Positions 29,356 through 38,605 are shown, counted from the first letter of the stretch. The stretch is 64,000 nucleotides of DNA from Salinispira pacifica (GCF_000507245.1 NC_023035.1:2399570-2463569), one strand, 5' to 3'. Notes: generated by a model not told the origin, from the sequence alone. Numbers and translations: made by a program.

Positions 29356-30213
29356 ATGGAGCATATACACGGGAACATATTAGAAAACCGGGAAATTGCA
29401 TCGGGATATTACGAATTGATATTCCGGATGGAAGGCCAGAGCCCCCTTCCGGGGCAATTTCTCACACTCAGAGTGGACGAGAGCAGCCAGCCTCTTCTGC
29501 GGCGCCCCTTTGCCTTTTCCTCATACACGAATGAGGCAAACAGCCGGGCCGTCAAAGCGGGGTCGGAGGCCGGTACGGCGGGCATCATCTATCAGAAACG
29601 GGGGCACGCCACCACAATTCTTACCGGCAAACGCCCTGGCGAACACCTGGATGTTCTCAGTCCTCTGGGCAACAGTTGGCCCATGCCCCGGACATCCCGA
29701 AGGCCCCTCCTTATTGCCGGGGGTATCGGCATGGGGCCCCTGTTTTTCTTTGCCCGGCGGCTGATTGCGGACGGCCGGAATCCAATTCTCGCCCTGGGCG
29801 CCAGACATGCCGGGCTGATACCCGTATCCAGTCTTCAGGAATTTCTCCAGCCGGCAGGTGAAAGCCCGACCGGCAATGGAAAAGCTGAGCTCATACTTGC
29901 CACCGATGACGGATCACGGCTGTCGGATGAGTTGCCCCCGCCCTTCCATGGAAATATCATCCAGGCGCTGGAGTCACGGTTTTCCCCAGAGGAGGAGCTG
30001 GAGGTGTACAGCTGCGGCCCCCATGTGATGATGCATGCCGCTGTGAAATGGGCGGAACTGCGGAATGCACCTGCCTGGGTAAGCATGGAACAGACCATGG
30101 GCTGCGCAGTTGGAGCCTGCATGGGCTGTGTGGTGGAAGTGAATGATGAGAAGCGCTACGCCAGGGTGTGCTCTGAAGGCCCGATTTTTTCCGGGGGGTA
30201 TATCAAATGGTAA
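29356..30213 (+). CDS. pyrK: Dihydroorotate dehydrogenase electron-transfer subunit
   Basis: This is the FAD and [2Fe-2S] subunit that passes electrons from PyrD to NAD+. It has the flavin-reductase fold with LLRRPFAFSS (FAD binding), GGIGMGPLFF (NAD binding) and a C-terminal iron-sulfur motif CAVGACMGCVV with a fourth Cys in RVCSEGP. The 285-aa length is slightly above average. It overlaps pyrD by seven bases, as expected for a tightly coupled heterotetramer. Confidence 0.95.
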   Translation: MEHIHGNILENREIASGYYELIFRMEGQSPLPGQFLTLRVDESSQPLLRRPFAFSSYTNEANSRAVKAGSEAGTAGIIYQKRGHATTILTGKRPGEHLDVLSPLGNSWPMPRTSRRPLLIAGGIGMGPLFFFARRLIADGRNPILALGARHAGLIPVSSLQEFLQPAGESPTGNGKAELILATDDGSRLSDELPPPFHGNIIQALESRFSPEEELEVYSCGPHVMMHAAVKWAELRNAPAWVSMEQTMGCAVGACMGCVVEVNDEKRYARVCSEGPIFSGGYIKW

Positions 30214-31130
30214 AAGATCTGAGCGTGAACATCGGTCCTCTGACCATGGCAAACCCTGTGGGGGTGGCAAGCGGTACCTTCGGATACGGCAGCGAATACG
30301 AGGAGCTAATAGAGATTGATGCTCTGGGAGCACTGTACACCAAGGCGGTTACCCTGGAACCCAGACCGGGGAATATGATCCCCCGAATTGTGGAAACCAG
30401 ATCGGGCATGCTGAATTCAATCGGCCTGGCCAACGTGGGCAGCCGGCGCTTTGTGACAGAAAAATATCCCGGACTGAAAAGCTACAAAACCTCGGTGATA
30501 GTCAATCTGGCGGGAACCATGCTGGAAGATTATCTGGAAACACTGGAATACCTGGAAGAACATGCCCCCCTGGCGGGTTACGAGGTAAACTTGAGCTGTC
30601 CCAACGTGAAATGCGGAGGTATGGCTCTGGGGACAGACCCTGAACAGGTGGAACTGGTTGCCAAAACCCTGAGAAAGGCTACCGACAAAGCCCTGATTAT
30701 CAAACTCAGCCCCAATGTCACAGACATAACTGAAATCGCCCGGGCTGCCGAGGCCGGTGGAGCCGACGCGGTAAGCTGTATCAACACCCTGGTGGGAATG
30801 CTCATCGACACCCGGACAAAGCGTCCGGTTCTGGCCTCCGAAACTGGGGGACTCTCCGGGCCGGCAATTTTTCCGGTAGGGCTGGCGGCGACCTATCGGG
30901 TTGCCCGGGCAGTGAATATCCCGGTGATCGGTCTGGGGGGAATATCCACTGCGGACGAAGCAATTCAGTATCTGCTGGCGGGGGCAAGCGCAATTCAGCT
31001 TGGCACCATAAATTTTGTAAACCCCGATGCAGGTACCGAAGTGCTTGAAGGTATTCGCTCCTACATGGAAGAGAACGGTCTTGAACGCATATCAGACTTT
31101 CACCAATACCTGCACCGGAAGGTGATCTGA
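30207..31130 (+). CDS. pyrD: Dihydroorotate dehydrogenase B, catalytic subunit
   Basis: This 307-aa FMN enzyme oxidises dihydroorotate to orotate in de novo pyrimidine synthesis. The N-terminus has the FMN-binding NPVGVASGTFGYG. The catalytic cysteine typical of class 1B lies in NLSCPNVKCGG, and VIGLGGISTADEA plus GASAIQLGT bind the FMN phosphate. The start is inside the end of pyrK. Its stop overlaps the start of the methyltransferase by one base (TGATG). Confidence 0.96.
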   Translation: MVKDLSVNIGPLTMANPVGVASGTFGYGSEYEELIEIDALGALYTKAVTLEPRPGNMIPRIVETRSGMLNSIGLANVGSRRFVTEKYPGLKSYKTSVIVNLAGTMLEDYLETLEYLEEHAPLAGYEVNLSCPNVKCGGMALGTDPEQVELVAKTLRKATDKALIIKLSPNVTDITEIARAAEAGGADAVSCINTLVGMLIDTRTKRPVLASETGGLSGPAIFPVGLAATYRVARAVNIPVIGLGGISTADEAIQYLLAGASAIQLGTINFVNPDAGTEVLEGIRSYMEENGLERISDFHQYLHRKVI

Positions 31131-31924
31131 TGGCCCCGGTATCAGAAGATCCACAGGTTGCCAGCTTCCATCACAATGCCAGAGATTACTCTCTGACGCG
31201 GCCGGATTACCCTTCAGAAATATTCCGCCTCATCGCCGATGCAGCCCCGTCCAACGATCGGGTCTGGGACTGCGCATGCGGAAACGGACAGGCGGCCCGG
31301 GGACTTATTGCCCACTTCGCTCACGTGGACGCCAGCGATATCAGCGAAGCGCAGATATCTCATGCTCCGAAACTTGAAAACGTAGAATTCCGGACAGCTT
31401 CTTCCGAGCACAGCCCCTACCCCGACGGCTGTTTCGATGCAGTCTGCGTAGCCCAGGCATTTCACTGGTTTGATCATCCGGCCTTTTTCAAGGAGTGCCA
31501 CAGAGTGCTGAAATCCGAAGGCATTCTGGCCGTTTGGGGATATTATCGCCACAGCGTTGATGCCCGAATCAGTCAGGTGATGGAAGAACATATTGTTCCC
31601 CTGATGAGTCAGCGCTGGTCGCCAAGAAATGAGCTTTTGTGGCACGAATATGCTGATATCAGCTTTCCATACCCCGAGCTCGCCTTCGAAAAACCTGATA
31701 TGAAAATCCGTTGGAATCTGGATGAGTACCGTTCCTACATCTTAACCTGGTCCCCCATCCGCAGGATGATTGAGGAACAGGAAGGTGATGGAGGGAAGCG
31801 ACCTCTGGAGGCTGCCATGAGCCGGCTTGAAGAAGCCTGGACCGATGAGATGGGAAGAAAAAATCCGGAGATGAAGAAAGAGGTTGAATTCACACTGGCT
31901 TTCAGAATGTTCAGAAAACCCTGA
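31130..31924 (+). CDS. SAM-dependent methyltransferase, class I
   Basis: The Rossmann motif I reads VWDCACGNGQAARGL near residue 46, followed by VDASDISEAQI (motif acidic loop) and the post-motif FDAVCVAQAFHWFDH. This layout resembles small-molecule methyltransferases of the UbiE/Tam group. It is the last gene of the putative pyrKD operon, coupled by one-base overlap. Substrate unknown. Confidence 0.82.
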   Translation: MAPVSEDPQVASFHHNARDYSLTRPDYPSEIFRLIADAAPSNDRVWDCACGNGQAARGLIAHFAHVDASDISEAQISHAPKLENVEFRTASSEHSPYPDGCFDAVCVAQAFHWFDHPAFFKECHRVLKSEGILAVWGYYRHSVDARISQVMEEHIVPLMSQRWSPRNELLWHEYADISFPYPELAFEKPDMKIRWNLDEYRSYILTWSPIRRMIEEQEGDGGKRPLEAAMSRLEEAWTDEMGRKNPEMKKEVEFTLAFRMFRKP

Positions 31925-32040
31925 TACTTGGTGCGGGCTGTGTGTGCGGGGGGGGGCACAGCGCTATTGGGGGGGCTCGCCGGGGCTGCTGGTCTACGAC
32001 GGTAAGGAGAGTGGTGTCCGGAAAGACAGGTACCCTTGTT

Positions 32041-32130
32041 AATGTGACCAGGTGGTCAAACTTGAAATACAGTGTGGCGGGGATCCGAATCCGAAAAAAC
32101 GGACCTCCCTCAAATGTGACCAGGTGGTCA
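32041..32130. repeat. Paired 18-bp repeat TGTGACCAGGTGGTCAAA
   Basis: Two exact copies of TGTGACCAGGTGGTCAAA occur at about 32,042 and 32,113. The core TGACCAGGTGGTCA is itself palindromic. A decayed relative, TGTGACCAAA, appears twice near 47,891. They lie in the 287-bp gap between two convergent genes, which otherwise contains only G-rich sequence and no gene. They could be an operator pair or ends of a lost mobile element. Confidence 0.6.
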
Positions 32131-32211
32131 AATTATCCGGGGAGCCTTTTTTATAGCTCCGACTTCCCACACCCCCGTACAAATCTATATTTTCCATGAC
32201 TATTACATGAA

Positions 32212-33390
32212 TCAGATTTTCCCCGCAGCCCCGTCAGTCAACCGAGCCGCCGCCCACTTCGCCGTGCCGGAAATAATCTCATCTCCGTCGCTGCAGCGTT
32301 CCAGAATCAGCGGAAGAAGATCCGTTCGCCCACCGTTGGCAGCAGCAATAATTGCGTTTCTGATCATTCCCACCCGCCCCGCTCTCATTACCGGAGTTCC
32401 CGCAAACATCGCCGTGAACTCCTCATGATCCTTCAGCTCCAGAATAGATTTCAGCTCAACATCTCCGGCAGTAATCGGATTGAGGAAATTTTCCACATCA
32501 GTAATTTTCGCTCTGATATTGAAAGGGCAGACGTCCTGGCAGAGATCGCAGCCGAATATCCACGTGCCCATCTTCTCCATCAGCCCGGGATCAATCATGC
32601 CCTTATGCTCGATGGTGAGATAGGAAATGCAGGTTGAAGCATTGATCCGGTACGGAGCCTCCAACGCAGCTGTGGGACACACATCCACACAGCGGGTGCA
32701 CCCCGAGGGACAATGGGAGCGGGCTTCCGGCTGGACATCGGTGGGCACAAAACGGCGGGTACTCAAAATTTCACCCAGGAAAAAATAGCTGCCCAGTTCA
32801 CGGTGGAGGCTCAGGGTGTTTCGTCCAGTAAACGTCATCCCCGCCTTTTCCGCATAGAATCGCTCATGCAGCGGCGCAGTATCGGTAAACGCCCTGAAAT
32901 TGTGTCCGGGATACTCTGTGCTCAATGCGGCAGCGATCTTTTTAATCCGCCGACCGAACTCCTTATGATAGTCCCTGCCCCGGGCATATAACGATATCCG
33001 GCCGCCTTCAGCACTGATGCCTTCAGCACTGCCGCCTTCACCTGCAGCCTCCTCAGCGGCGGCAGAATCTATCTTCCTCCGGCTCCGTTTCCGTCCGGGA
33101 AAATATCCCAATGCCAGAGAAATAATGCTGCGGGTACCCGGAAGGATGGCAGACGGTTCGAATTTCATGGGCTCGTGAACTTCAAGAAACTGCATGCTGC
33201 CGTGGCGGCCTTCGGCTATCCAATGCTGATAATCCCGGGCGGCGGCGGCTTTGAGGTCTTGGGGGCCGTCATCGGCATCACACACACCCCAGTATTGAAT
33301 CCCCTGCTCCCTGATCAGTTCTCCGAGCCGTTCATTATCCGATATGCGGTTTACAGTATTTGACTGGTTCTTTCCGCCAGTATCGCTCAT
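32212..33390 (-). CDS. queG: Epoxyqueuosine reductase
   Basis: The enzyme performs the last step of queuosine synthesis in tRNA, reducing epoxyqueuosine with cobalamin and two [4Fe-4S] clusters. Cluster motifs are CPSGCTRCVDVCPTAAL and CDLCQDVCPFN. The N-terminal half carries the cobalamin-binding region with SIISLALGYFPG. A low-complexity Ala/Glu/Gly insertion (residues about 105-130), encoded by GCCTTCAGCACTG repeats, is unusual for the family. It overlaps nth by four bases. Confidence 0.93.
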   Translation of the reverse strand: MSDTGGKNQSNTVNRISDNERLGELIREQGIQYWGVCDADDGPQDLKAAAARDYQHWIAEGRHGSMQFLEVHEPMKFEPSAILPGTRSIISLALGYFPGRKRSRRKIDSAAAEEAAGEGGSAEGISAEGGRISLYARGRDYHKEFGRRIKKIAAALSTEYPGHNFRAFTDTAPLHERFYAEKAGMTFTGRNTLSLHRELGSYFFLGEILSTRRFVPTDVQPEARSHCPSGCTRCVDVCPTAALEAPYRINASTCISYLTIEHKGMIDPGLMEKMGTWIFGCDLCQDVCPFNIRAKITDVENFLNPITAGDVELKSILELKDHEEFTAMFAGTPVMRAGRVGMIRNAIIAAANGGRTDLLPLILERCSDGDEIISGTAKWAAARLTDGAAGKI

Positions 33391-34163
33391 GTGCCGTCCT
33401 CCGGGACCGAAGAGGGGGTCGAAGCCGCTTCTGCAGATTGGGTCGAAGCCGCACCCGGCTGGACAGGTTCAACGTAGAGATAGCGGTAGCTGCAGATCTC
33501 CCGCAGAGGACAGTTGAAACAATCCGGTTTCCGGGACGTGCAGTAGCGCCGGCCGTGAAGATTGGCCACCATGGAAAAACTGCTCCAGCGTTCGGGGGGA
33601 AGAATCTCCGCTATTTCCTTTTCGGTTCTGATTGGGTCGGGCTTTTTCTCGGCAGGATCGCAGCTGAGAATGCCGATTCTTGAACAGACTCTGCCGAAAT
33701 GGGTGTCCACAATGATGGCGGGTTTGCCGAATACATGGTGCAGGATCACCCCGGCGGATTTCCGGCCGATACCCGGGACCTTCACCAATTCCTCTATGCT
33801 GTCGGGAACAGTATTGTTAAAGGTATCCCGGATCACCGCTCCTGCAGCTTTGATATTTTTCGCCTTATTCCGATAAAAGCCGGTGCTGTGCACCACCTCT
33901 TCAATATTGCCGATGGGTGCGTCGGCCAAATCTCCGGGGCCGGGCCATCGGGCAAACAGCACTGAAGTGACCTTGTTCACCTGGGCGTCGGTGGTCTGTG
34001 CTGAAAGGGATACGGCAACCAGAAGTTCCCAGGCATTCCGGTATTCCAGCATGGTTGCGTATTCATCATATTCTTCCCGGAGAATCTCGTGGGCCTGAAC
34101 GGCAATATCAGTGAGAAGACTGGGATTGGTTTCATTGTTTGACGGGCTGTGCTGTGCTTGCAT
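33387..34163 (-). CDS. nth: Endonuclease III (DNA glycosylase/AP lyase)
   Basis: This is a base-excision repair enzyme. The helix-hairpin-helix VPGIGRKSAGVILHHVFG carries the catalytic Lys, and IIVDTHFGRV the catalytic Asp. The C-terminal iron-sulfur loop is CTSRKPDCFNCPLREIC. An extra C-terminal tail of about 30 residues rich in Ala, Ser and Pro is not usual. It is translated just upstream of queG with an ATGA overlap. Confidence 0.95.
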   Translation of the reverse strand: MQAQHSPSNNETNPSLLTDIAVQAHEILREEYDEYATMLEYRNAWELLVAVSLSAQTTDAQVNKVTSVLFARWPGPGDLADAPIGNIEEVVHSTGFYRNKAKNIKAAGAVIRDTFNNTVPDSIEELVKVPGIGRKSAGVILHHVFGKPAIIVDTHFGRVCSRIGILSCDPAEKKPDPIRTEKEIAEILPPERWSSFSMVANLHGRRYCTSRKPDCFNCPLREICSYRYLYVEPVQPGAASTQSAEAASTPSSVPEDGT

Positions 34164-34286
34164 AGTGTTTCAAATATCAATACATTTGACGGATATAATC
34201 AAGAACTATCGTTCATAAAAGCTGCCTGACCGGCAGACGGGGGCCATGACTCATCTCTCTCACGAGCCTCCATAAAGGAGACAAGC

Positions 34287-35207
34287 ATGCACGGTACCAA
34301 CGACAAGCACGCGCAGGATGTGCGCATTTACGACAATCTGAAGAAAATCAAGAATGTAATTACGGTTCTCAGCGGCAAAGGCGGTGTGGGAAAAAGCACT
34401 GTGGCGGTGAATCTGGCCCACAGCCTGGTGAATGAAGGCTACAGTGTGGGGATTATGGATGTTGATATCCACGGTCCGAATATCCCCAAAATGCTGGGCA
34501 TTGAAGACCGTCACTTTTCCGGTGAAGCCGAAGCCATAGAACCGGTGGAAATTCTTCCCAACTTTCATGCCGCAAGCATCGCTCTGGTTGGATACGATCC
34601 TGCCGAGGCACTGATCTGGCGGGGTCCCATGAAAATCGGTCTTATCCGGCAGTTTCTCGGAGATGTTGTCTGGGGAGAACTGGACTACTTAATTATCGAT
34701 ACTCCTCCGGGTACCGGCGATGAGGCCCTGACCACCGCCCAGCTGATCCCCCAGATGAAAGGTGCCGTGGTTGTTACCAGTCCCCAGGACGTATCAATCC
34801 TGGACAGCCGGAAAAGCATGACCTTTGCCGACAAGCTCAACATCCCTATTCTGGGGATTATCGAAAATATGAGCAGCTTCGTCTGCAGCCACTGCGGCGG
34901 TGTAACCGACATTTTCGGCCGGGGCGGAGGTATGAAGGCCTCGGAAACCGTGGATGTGCCATTCCTGGGATCCGTACCCATCGATCCGGGCATTGTGGTG
35001 GCCGGCGATCAGGGCCGTCCATTCATGGCCCAGTTCCCCGACCGCCCGGCAGCCCAGGCGTTCAAGGAAATAATTAAAAACGTAAACGAAGAAATCCGGA
35101 AAAACAGCGAAAAGGGACTGTATGAAGGCAAAGATCCGGAAGATCCCCGGATCGCCGAAGCCGAACGCAAAAAAAGCGTCGCTGACGGATTCAAACCTCT
35201 TCAGTAA
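34287..35207 (+). CDS. mrp: Mrp/ApbC-family iron-sulfur cluster carrier ATPase
   Basis: This 306-aa P-loop protein has the deviant Walker A VLSGKGGVGKSTVAVN (residues about 28-43) and DYLIIDTPPGTGDE. A CxxC motif in SFVCSHCGG, bound across a dimer, carries the transferable [4Fe-4S] cluster. A strong AAAGGAGACAAGC ribosome site precedes the ATG. It may supply clusters to nearby QueG, Nth and PyrK; that is inference. It converges with the SDR gene, and a GCCCCC/GGGGGC inverted repeat lies between them. Confidence 0.93.
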   Translation: MHGTNDKHAQDVRIYDNLKKIKNVITVLSGKGGVGKSTVAVNLAHSLVNEGYSVGIMDVDIHGPNIPKMLGIEDRHFSGEAEAIEPVEILPNFHAASIALVGYDPAEALIWRGPMKIGLIRQFLGDVVWGELDYLIIDTPPGTGDEALTTAQLIPQMKGAVVVTSPQDVSILDSRKSMTFADKLNIPILGIIENMSSFVCSHCGGVTDIFGRGGGMKASETVDVPFLGSVPIDPGIVVAGDQGRPFMAQFPDRPAAQAFKEIIKNVNEEIRKNSEKGLYEGKDPEDPRIAEAERKKSVADGFKPLQ

Positions 35208-35267
35208 GACTGCATTATGCCCCCCTCCCGGCATTCATACCTGAGAGCAGGGGGCACATGCGAAGGA

Positions 35268-36194
35268 CTACATCTCCTTTATGCCGCTGATACGGGCGCT
35301 GAACTCCCATAAATCGGCGGCAAAATGGGGGGTATATGAGTCACCGGAGCTTTCAGTCTCCTTTCCGGCAGAGAAGTAGAGACCGGATGATCCTGCGTAT
35401 TCTTCTGCGCATACAAGATCAGCAAGCTCCCGGGCGGCTTCCCGGGTAGTCCGTCCGAATCCGAACAGCCGGCTCATCCCCGGAAGCACCCTATTCCACA
35501 TAAAACGCATAAGACCTTTTTCATCCCTCCCCAGACCAGTGCCTGCCATCAGCCCCGGATCGTAGGCGTTTACCCGTATTCCGCCGCGCCCTGCGGACTT
35601 AAGCCTGTTATCCAGCTCATAGGTGAACAGAATATTGCAGAGTTTTGATGTTGAGTATGCCTCGGCACCCCGGTCCTTAAGCGGAGCCGGCTCGGGCTGG
35701 CGCTCAGGGTACGCAAGGTACTCAGCCCGGATGTAGCGGGGTTTGCTCAGAGGCCCTCCCCGGCCATCGGGATCGTGCACCGAACTGGAAACCATCACGA
35801 TGCTCCCGGCATCGTGCAGGTACGGCAGCAGCAGGTTCACCAGCAGGAAATGGCCCAGATGGTTCACGGCAAAACTCATTTCAATGCCATCTGCAGAGCG
35901 CTCTTCATTGCTGCGGAAAGAAAGCCCTGCATTACAGATGACGCTCTCCAGATCGTCAATTCCCGAGCGGGAAAAGCGGTTCACAAATTCCCGGACAGAT
36001 TTCATGGATGCCAGATCCAGCTCCACCGGGATAATGTTATGGTTGCCCGTTTCTTTGCTCAGAGTTTCGGCAGCTGCGGCAAGCTCGTCCATGCGCCGGC
36101 CGGCCATGAGTACTCGCCGGGATTCATCCGACGCCAGCACCCTTGCAGTTTCAAAGCCCAGACCCCGGTTGGCTCCGGTGATAATCGTTGTCAT
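35268..36194 (-). CDS. Short-chain dehydrogenase/reductase
   Basis: The start is placed at ATG 36,194 (MTTIITGANRGLG), which follows GGGGAGCATACA; an upstream extension has no ribosome site. The NAD(P)-binding TGANRGLG, the NNAG-equivalent ICNAGLSF, a catalytic Ser in VMVSSSVHD and the YSTSK active site are all present. The overall pattern resembles retinol dehydrogenase/protochlorophyllide reductase-like SDRs. The substrate is unknown. Confidence 0.87.
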   Translation of the reverse strand: MTTIITGANRGLGFETARVLASDESRRVLMAGRRMDELAAAAETLSKETGNHNIIPVELDLASMKSVREFVNRFSRSGIDDLESVICNAGLSFRSNEERSADGIEMSFAVNHLGHFLLVNLLLPYLHDAGSIVMVSSSVHDPDGRGGPLSKPRYIRAEYLAYPERQPEPAPLKDRGAEAYSTSKLCNILFTYELDNRLKSAGRGGIRVNAYDPGLMAGTGLGRDEKGLMRFMWNRVLPGMSRLFGFGRTTREAARELADLVCAEEYAGSSGLYFSAGKETESSGDSYTPHFAADLWEFSARISGIKEM

Positions 36195-36292
36195 TGTATG
36201 CTCCCCCGGCTGCCTGACACAGCTACCGAATATCCAGAATAAAAATCGCCCCACAGCATAATACATCCTTTGGATGAAAAAAAAGCCCTATA

Positions 36293-36321
36293 TTGACCGG
36301 ATTCACCGGCTCTGATATATT
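36293..36321 (+). promoter_or_regulatory. Promoter of tRNA-Pro
   Basis: TTGACC at 36,293 and TATATT at 36,316 are separated by exactly 17 bp and lie 12 bp before the tRNA. Confidence 0.75.
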
Positions 36322-36333
36322 ACTGCTTCACAA

Positions 36334-36406
36334 CGGGGTGTAGCCTAGTGGCTAAGGCGTCTGCTTTGGGAGCAGAAGATCGCTGGTTCGAGTCCAGTCA
36401 CCCCGA
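36334..36406 (+). tRNA. tRNA-Pro (TGG)
   Basis: The 73-nt cloverleaf has a perfect acceptor stem CGGGGTG/CACCCCG with discriminator A. The anticodon loop TTTGGGA gives anticodon TGG. CCA is not encoded. Confidence 0.95.
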
Positions 36407-36413
36407 CTTACAT

Positions 36414-36439
36414 ATGCCGATACCCGGTCGGCATTTTTT
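36414..36439 (+). terminator. Rho-independent terminator after tRNA-Pro
   Basis: A seven-base-pair stem ATGCCGA/TCGGCAT with a seven-base loop is followed by a run of six T. Confidence 0.8.
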
Positions 36440-36467
36440 GCGTTATACTCAGTGTATAATACATCCT

Positions 36468-36541
36468 GCGTCCATAGCTCAGCTGGATAGAGCAACGGCC
36501 TTCTAAGCCGTAGGTCGCACGTTCGAGTCGTGCTGGACGCG
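36468..36541 (+). tRNA. tRNA-Arg (TCT), integration target
   Basis: The cloverleaf has acceptor stem GCGTCCA/TGGACGC with discriminator G. The anticodon loop CTTCTAA gives anticodon TCT. A TATAAT box lies just upstream, without a convincing -35. The 3' half from 36,498 is duplicated at 48,041-48,183, so this tRNA is the target of the downstream island. CCA is not encoded. Confidence 0.95.
36498..36541. other. attL: 3' 44 bp of tRNA-Arg
   Basis: The segment running from GCCTTCTAAGCCGTA to GGACGCG recurs, in three pieces but in order, at 48,041-48,183. Integration regenerated the intact tRNA on this side, next to the recombinase gene, as is usual for tRNA-targeting elements. Confidence 0.8.
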
Positions 36542-36568
36542 CTAAATCATTAATATACAAGACTTTAA

Positions 36569-36600
36569 AAAGCCAAAATCAAACTTTGATTTTGGCTTTC
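36569..36600 (+). terminator. Terminator after tRNA-Arg, carried by the island
   Basis: The perfect inverted repeat AGCCAAAATCAAA/TTTGATTTTGGCT is followed by TTCTTGTTTG. It lies inside the island, so it replaces the native terminator now found beyond attR at 48,189. Confidence 0.7.
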
Positions 36601-36647
36601 TTGTTTGTTACCATATTGTTACCAAAGCAATGTAACGGTGGTAACAC

Positions 36648-37874
36648 ATGAATTATGCGCCATACACAATGTTCAAGCGGGGCCGAAAATACTACGTTCG
36701 CTTCCGCAAACCCGACGGCAGCAGAACCAGCCCGGTATCCAGCGGCCAGACCAATGAACGGGCGGCCAAGTCATGGGCCCAACAGCAGCTCGAAGCTGGA
36801 GCCGGCAAAGTTACAAGACGCTCACGCTTTCGCCATCTCGCTCATAATTTTTTTGATATCGATGGAATCTATCATCAAGAATGTATGGCAAATTTTCATC
36901 GAATATCAGAACGCCAGTTACGAAGCAAACAGCTGATGATGAAAAATCACATACTTCCCCACTTCGGCGAAATGCAGCTTGAAGAAATCATTACAGCTGA
37001 CATCTCAAAGTTCAAACACGTGTTGATGAAGAAAAATCTCTCCGGCAACTCTATAAATAAATATCTGTCATGCCTCAAGGCAATTTTCGAATATGCTGAA
37101 GAAAACGGGTACATCAACAAGATTCCAACCTTGAAGCGGGCAAGCATCCAGGATCGAACACGCACCATCCTTACCCGTCGCCAAGCCAAATCACTGTTTC
37201 GCGATGATGACTGGAACGGCAATATGCGAGCCCGAACCATGAACCGTCTTGCAATGATCACCGGTATGAGGGCCAGCGAGATACTTGCCCTCAACTATGA
37301 AGATATCCTGTCTCCAGACGACATTGAAGCCAGGGCCCTGGCCAGCGCTGATATCCAACAGATGTATCACCGTATGCTCGGCGGACAGGTGCCTGACTGT
37401 ACAGTAATAGCAATCTATAAGGCATGGGATCAGCAGGACAGTCAATTAAACGACCATACGAAAACCGACTGTTCACGGCGCTTCGTCCCTATCCCCGAAT
37501 CGATGGTTGAAGAACTTGCTTCGATACGACCTTTCAGGGAGAAGCTACAACCCGACTCACCCTTTATCTTTTTTGCAGAGTACTCCTCGCACAAACCCAT
37601 GGAAGGCAGAGTTGCGTTGAGAGAAATGCGTCGCAAGATTGAAGAAAAAGTGCGCATTAACGATGAAGTTCTCACAGTCGAAAAGCAGAAAGAACGTCTT
37701 CTTGATTTTCACTCCTGGCGGCATTTCCTCAACACCCAGATGATCGAACATGGATTTGCCGAAGTAATCGCTGATCTGATGACCGGTCATGCTACCAAAA
37801 GCATGACTCAGAATTACACCCGGCTCATGAACTTCAGCGAAATAATTGAGATGCAGGAGAAGCTGCTGTCCTAA
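36648..37874 (+). CDS. int: Tyrosine recombinase (island integrase)
   Basis: This 408-aa phage-type integrase has the catalytic residues in place: Arg in TGMRASEI (about residue 208), His and Arg in HSWRHFLN (about 354-357), His in GHATKS (about 380) and the nucleophile Tyr in QNYTRLM (about 389). An N-terminal arm-binding region and a core-binding domain (SGNSINKYLSCLKAIFEYA) precede. It starts 107 bp from the tRNA-Arg 3' end and probably catalysed integration there. A broken excisionase-like gene follows. Confidence 0.92.
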   Translation: MNYAPYTMFKRGRKYYVRFRKPDGSRTSPVSSGQTNERAAKSWAQQQLEAGAGKVTRRSRFRHLAHNFFDIDGIYHQECMANFHRISERQLRSKQLMMKNHILPHFGEMQLEEIITADISKFKHVLMKKNLSGNSINKYLSCLKAIFEYAEENGYINKIPTLKRASIQDRTRTILTRRQAKSLFRDDDWNGNMRARTMNRLAMITGMRASEILALNYEDILSPDDIEARALASADIQQMYHRMLGGQVPDCTVIAIYKAWDQQDSQLNDHTKTDCSRRFVPIPESMVEELASIRPFREKLQPDSPFIFFAEYSSHKPMEGRVALREMRRKIEEKVRINDEVLTVEKQKERLLDFHSWRHFLNTQMIEHGFAEVIADLMTGHATKSMTQNYTRLMNFSEIIEMQEKLLS

Positions 37875-37951
37875 AAAAAGTTAAAATTAACTTTTGGAAA
37901 TCGCAAATTTATTATGGTAGGCTGATTCATCCGCTTTTAAGGAGGATGATC

Positions 37952-38158
37952 ATGGCTAAGGATACCCTGCTCACCGTCGAAGAGCTGTCTTAAAAACTGA
38001 AAATGCCGGTATCAACGATCTATGCTTATACCTCTCAACGCCAAATTCCACATTATAAGGTCGGGAAGGGTCTGCTTTTCAGCGATTCGAAAATTGACGC
38101 CTGGCTGGAGACCAAAGCGATTGATCCGTTGGATTTTGTCCCGATGAAAGATGAATGA
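37952..38158 (+). pseudogene. Excisionase-type helix-turn-helix protein, broken
   Basis: The reading frame after a strong AAGGAGG ribosome site gives MAKDTLLTVEELS, then TAA at codon 14, then continues in frame as KLKMPVSTIYAYTSQRQIPHYKVG and further. This is a MerR/excisionase-type DNA-binding protein of 68 residues apart from the stop, which a single GAA to TAA change would explain. Its position after the integrase suggests it was the recombination directionality factor. Loss would lock the island in place. Confidence 0.8.
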
Positions 38159-38246
38159 AGGAATATAAGCGTCAAAGTAACCCCACCTGCCTGAAGTAAG
38201 CAGTCTGAAATACAATTGCCTCCAGTCGGAGGAATGTGTATGTAAA

Positions 38247-38563
38247 AGTATAGCCGAGAAGTGCATCTGCAGCATCTTGAAGCCTGGAAACAGCAGGGTA
38301 TCAGCGGAAGCGAATACTGCAAAACCCATGGCATTAAACCAACCACCTTCTACAGCTGGATTAAAATAGAGAAGAAATTAGCCTCACAGGATGCCGGTGG
38401 ACTCCCGGGATTCGTGGCCATACATCCGAATACAGATTTTCAACCACAGATGATGCAGTCAGAGATAGTAATCCGCAAAGGTGACATCAGTATTTCTGTT
38501 CCGGCAGGTGCGTCGCAGAACCAGATTGTAAATATTCTGTCTGCTCTGGGTGCAGCAGAATGA
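38247..38563 (+). pseudogene. tnpA: IS66 TnpA remnant
   Basis: The frame reads KYSREVHLQHLEAWKQQG, then SGSEYCKTHGIKPTTFYSWIK, the DNA-binding region of IS66 OrfA. An in-frame TAA stands between the expected initiator and this segment. A GTG at 38,259 could restart translation. Confidence 0.75.
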
Positions 38564-38605
38564 TTATAGATCTTTCAAGCGAAATATTCTGCCTTGGAGC
38601 GGAAG

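Noticed and set aside
35216-35258. Terminator between mrp and the SDR gene
   Set aside because: The GCCCCC/GGGGGC arms enclose a loop of over 20 bases and no T-run follows on either strand, so I only mention it.
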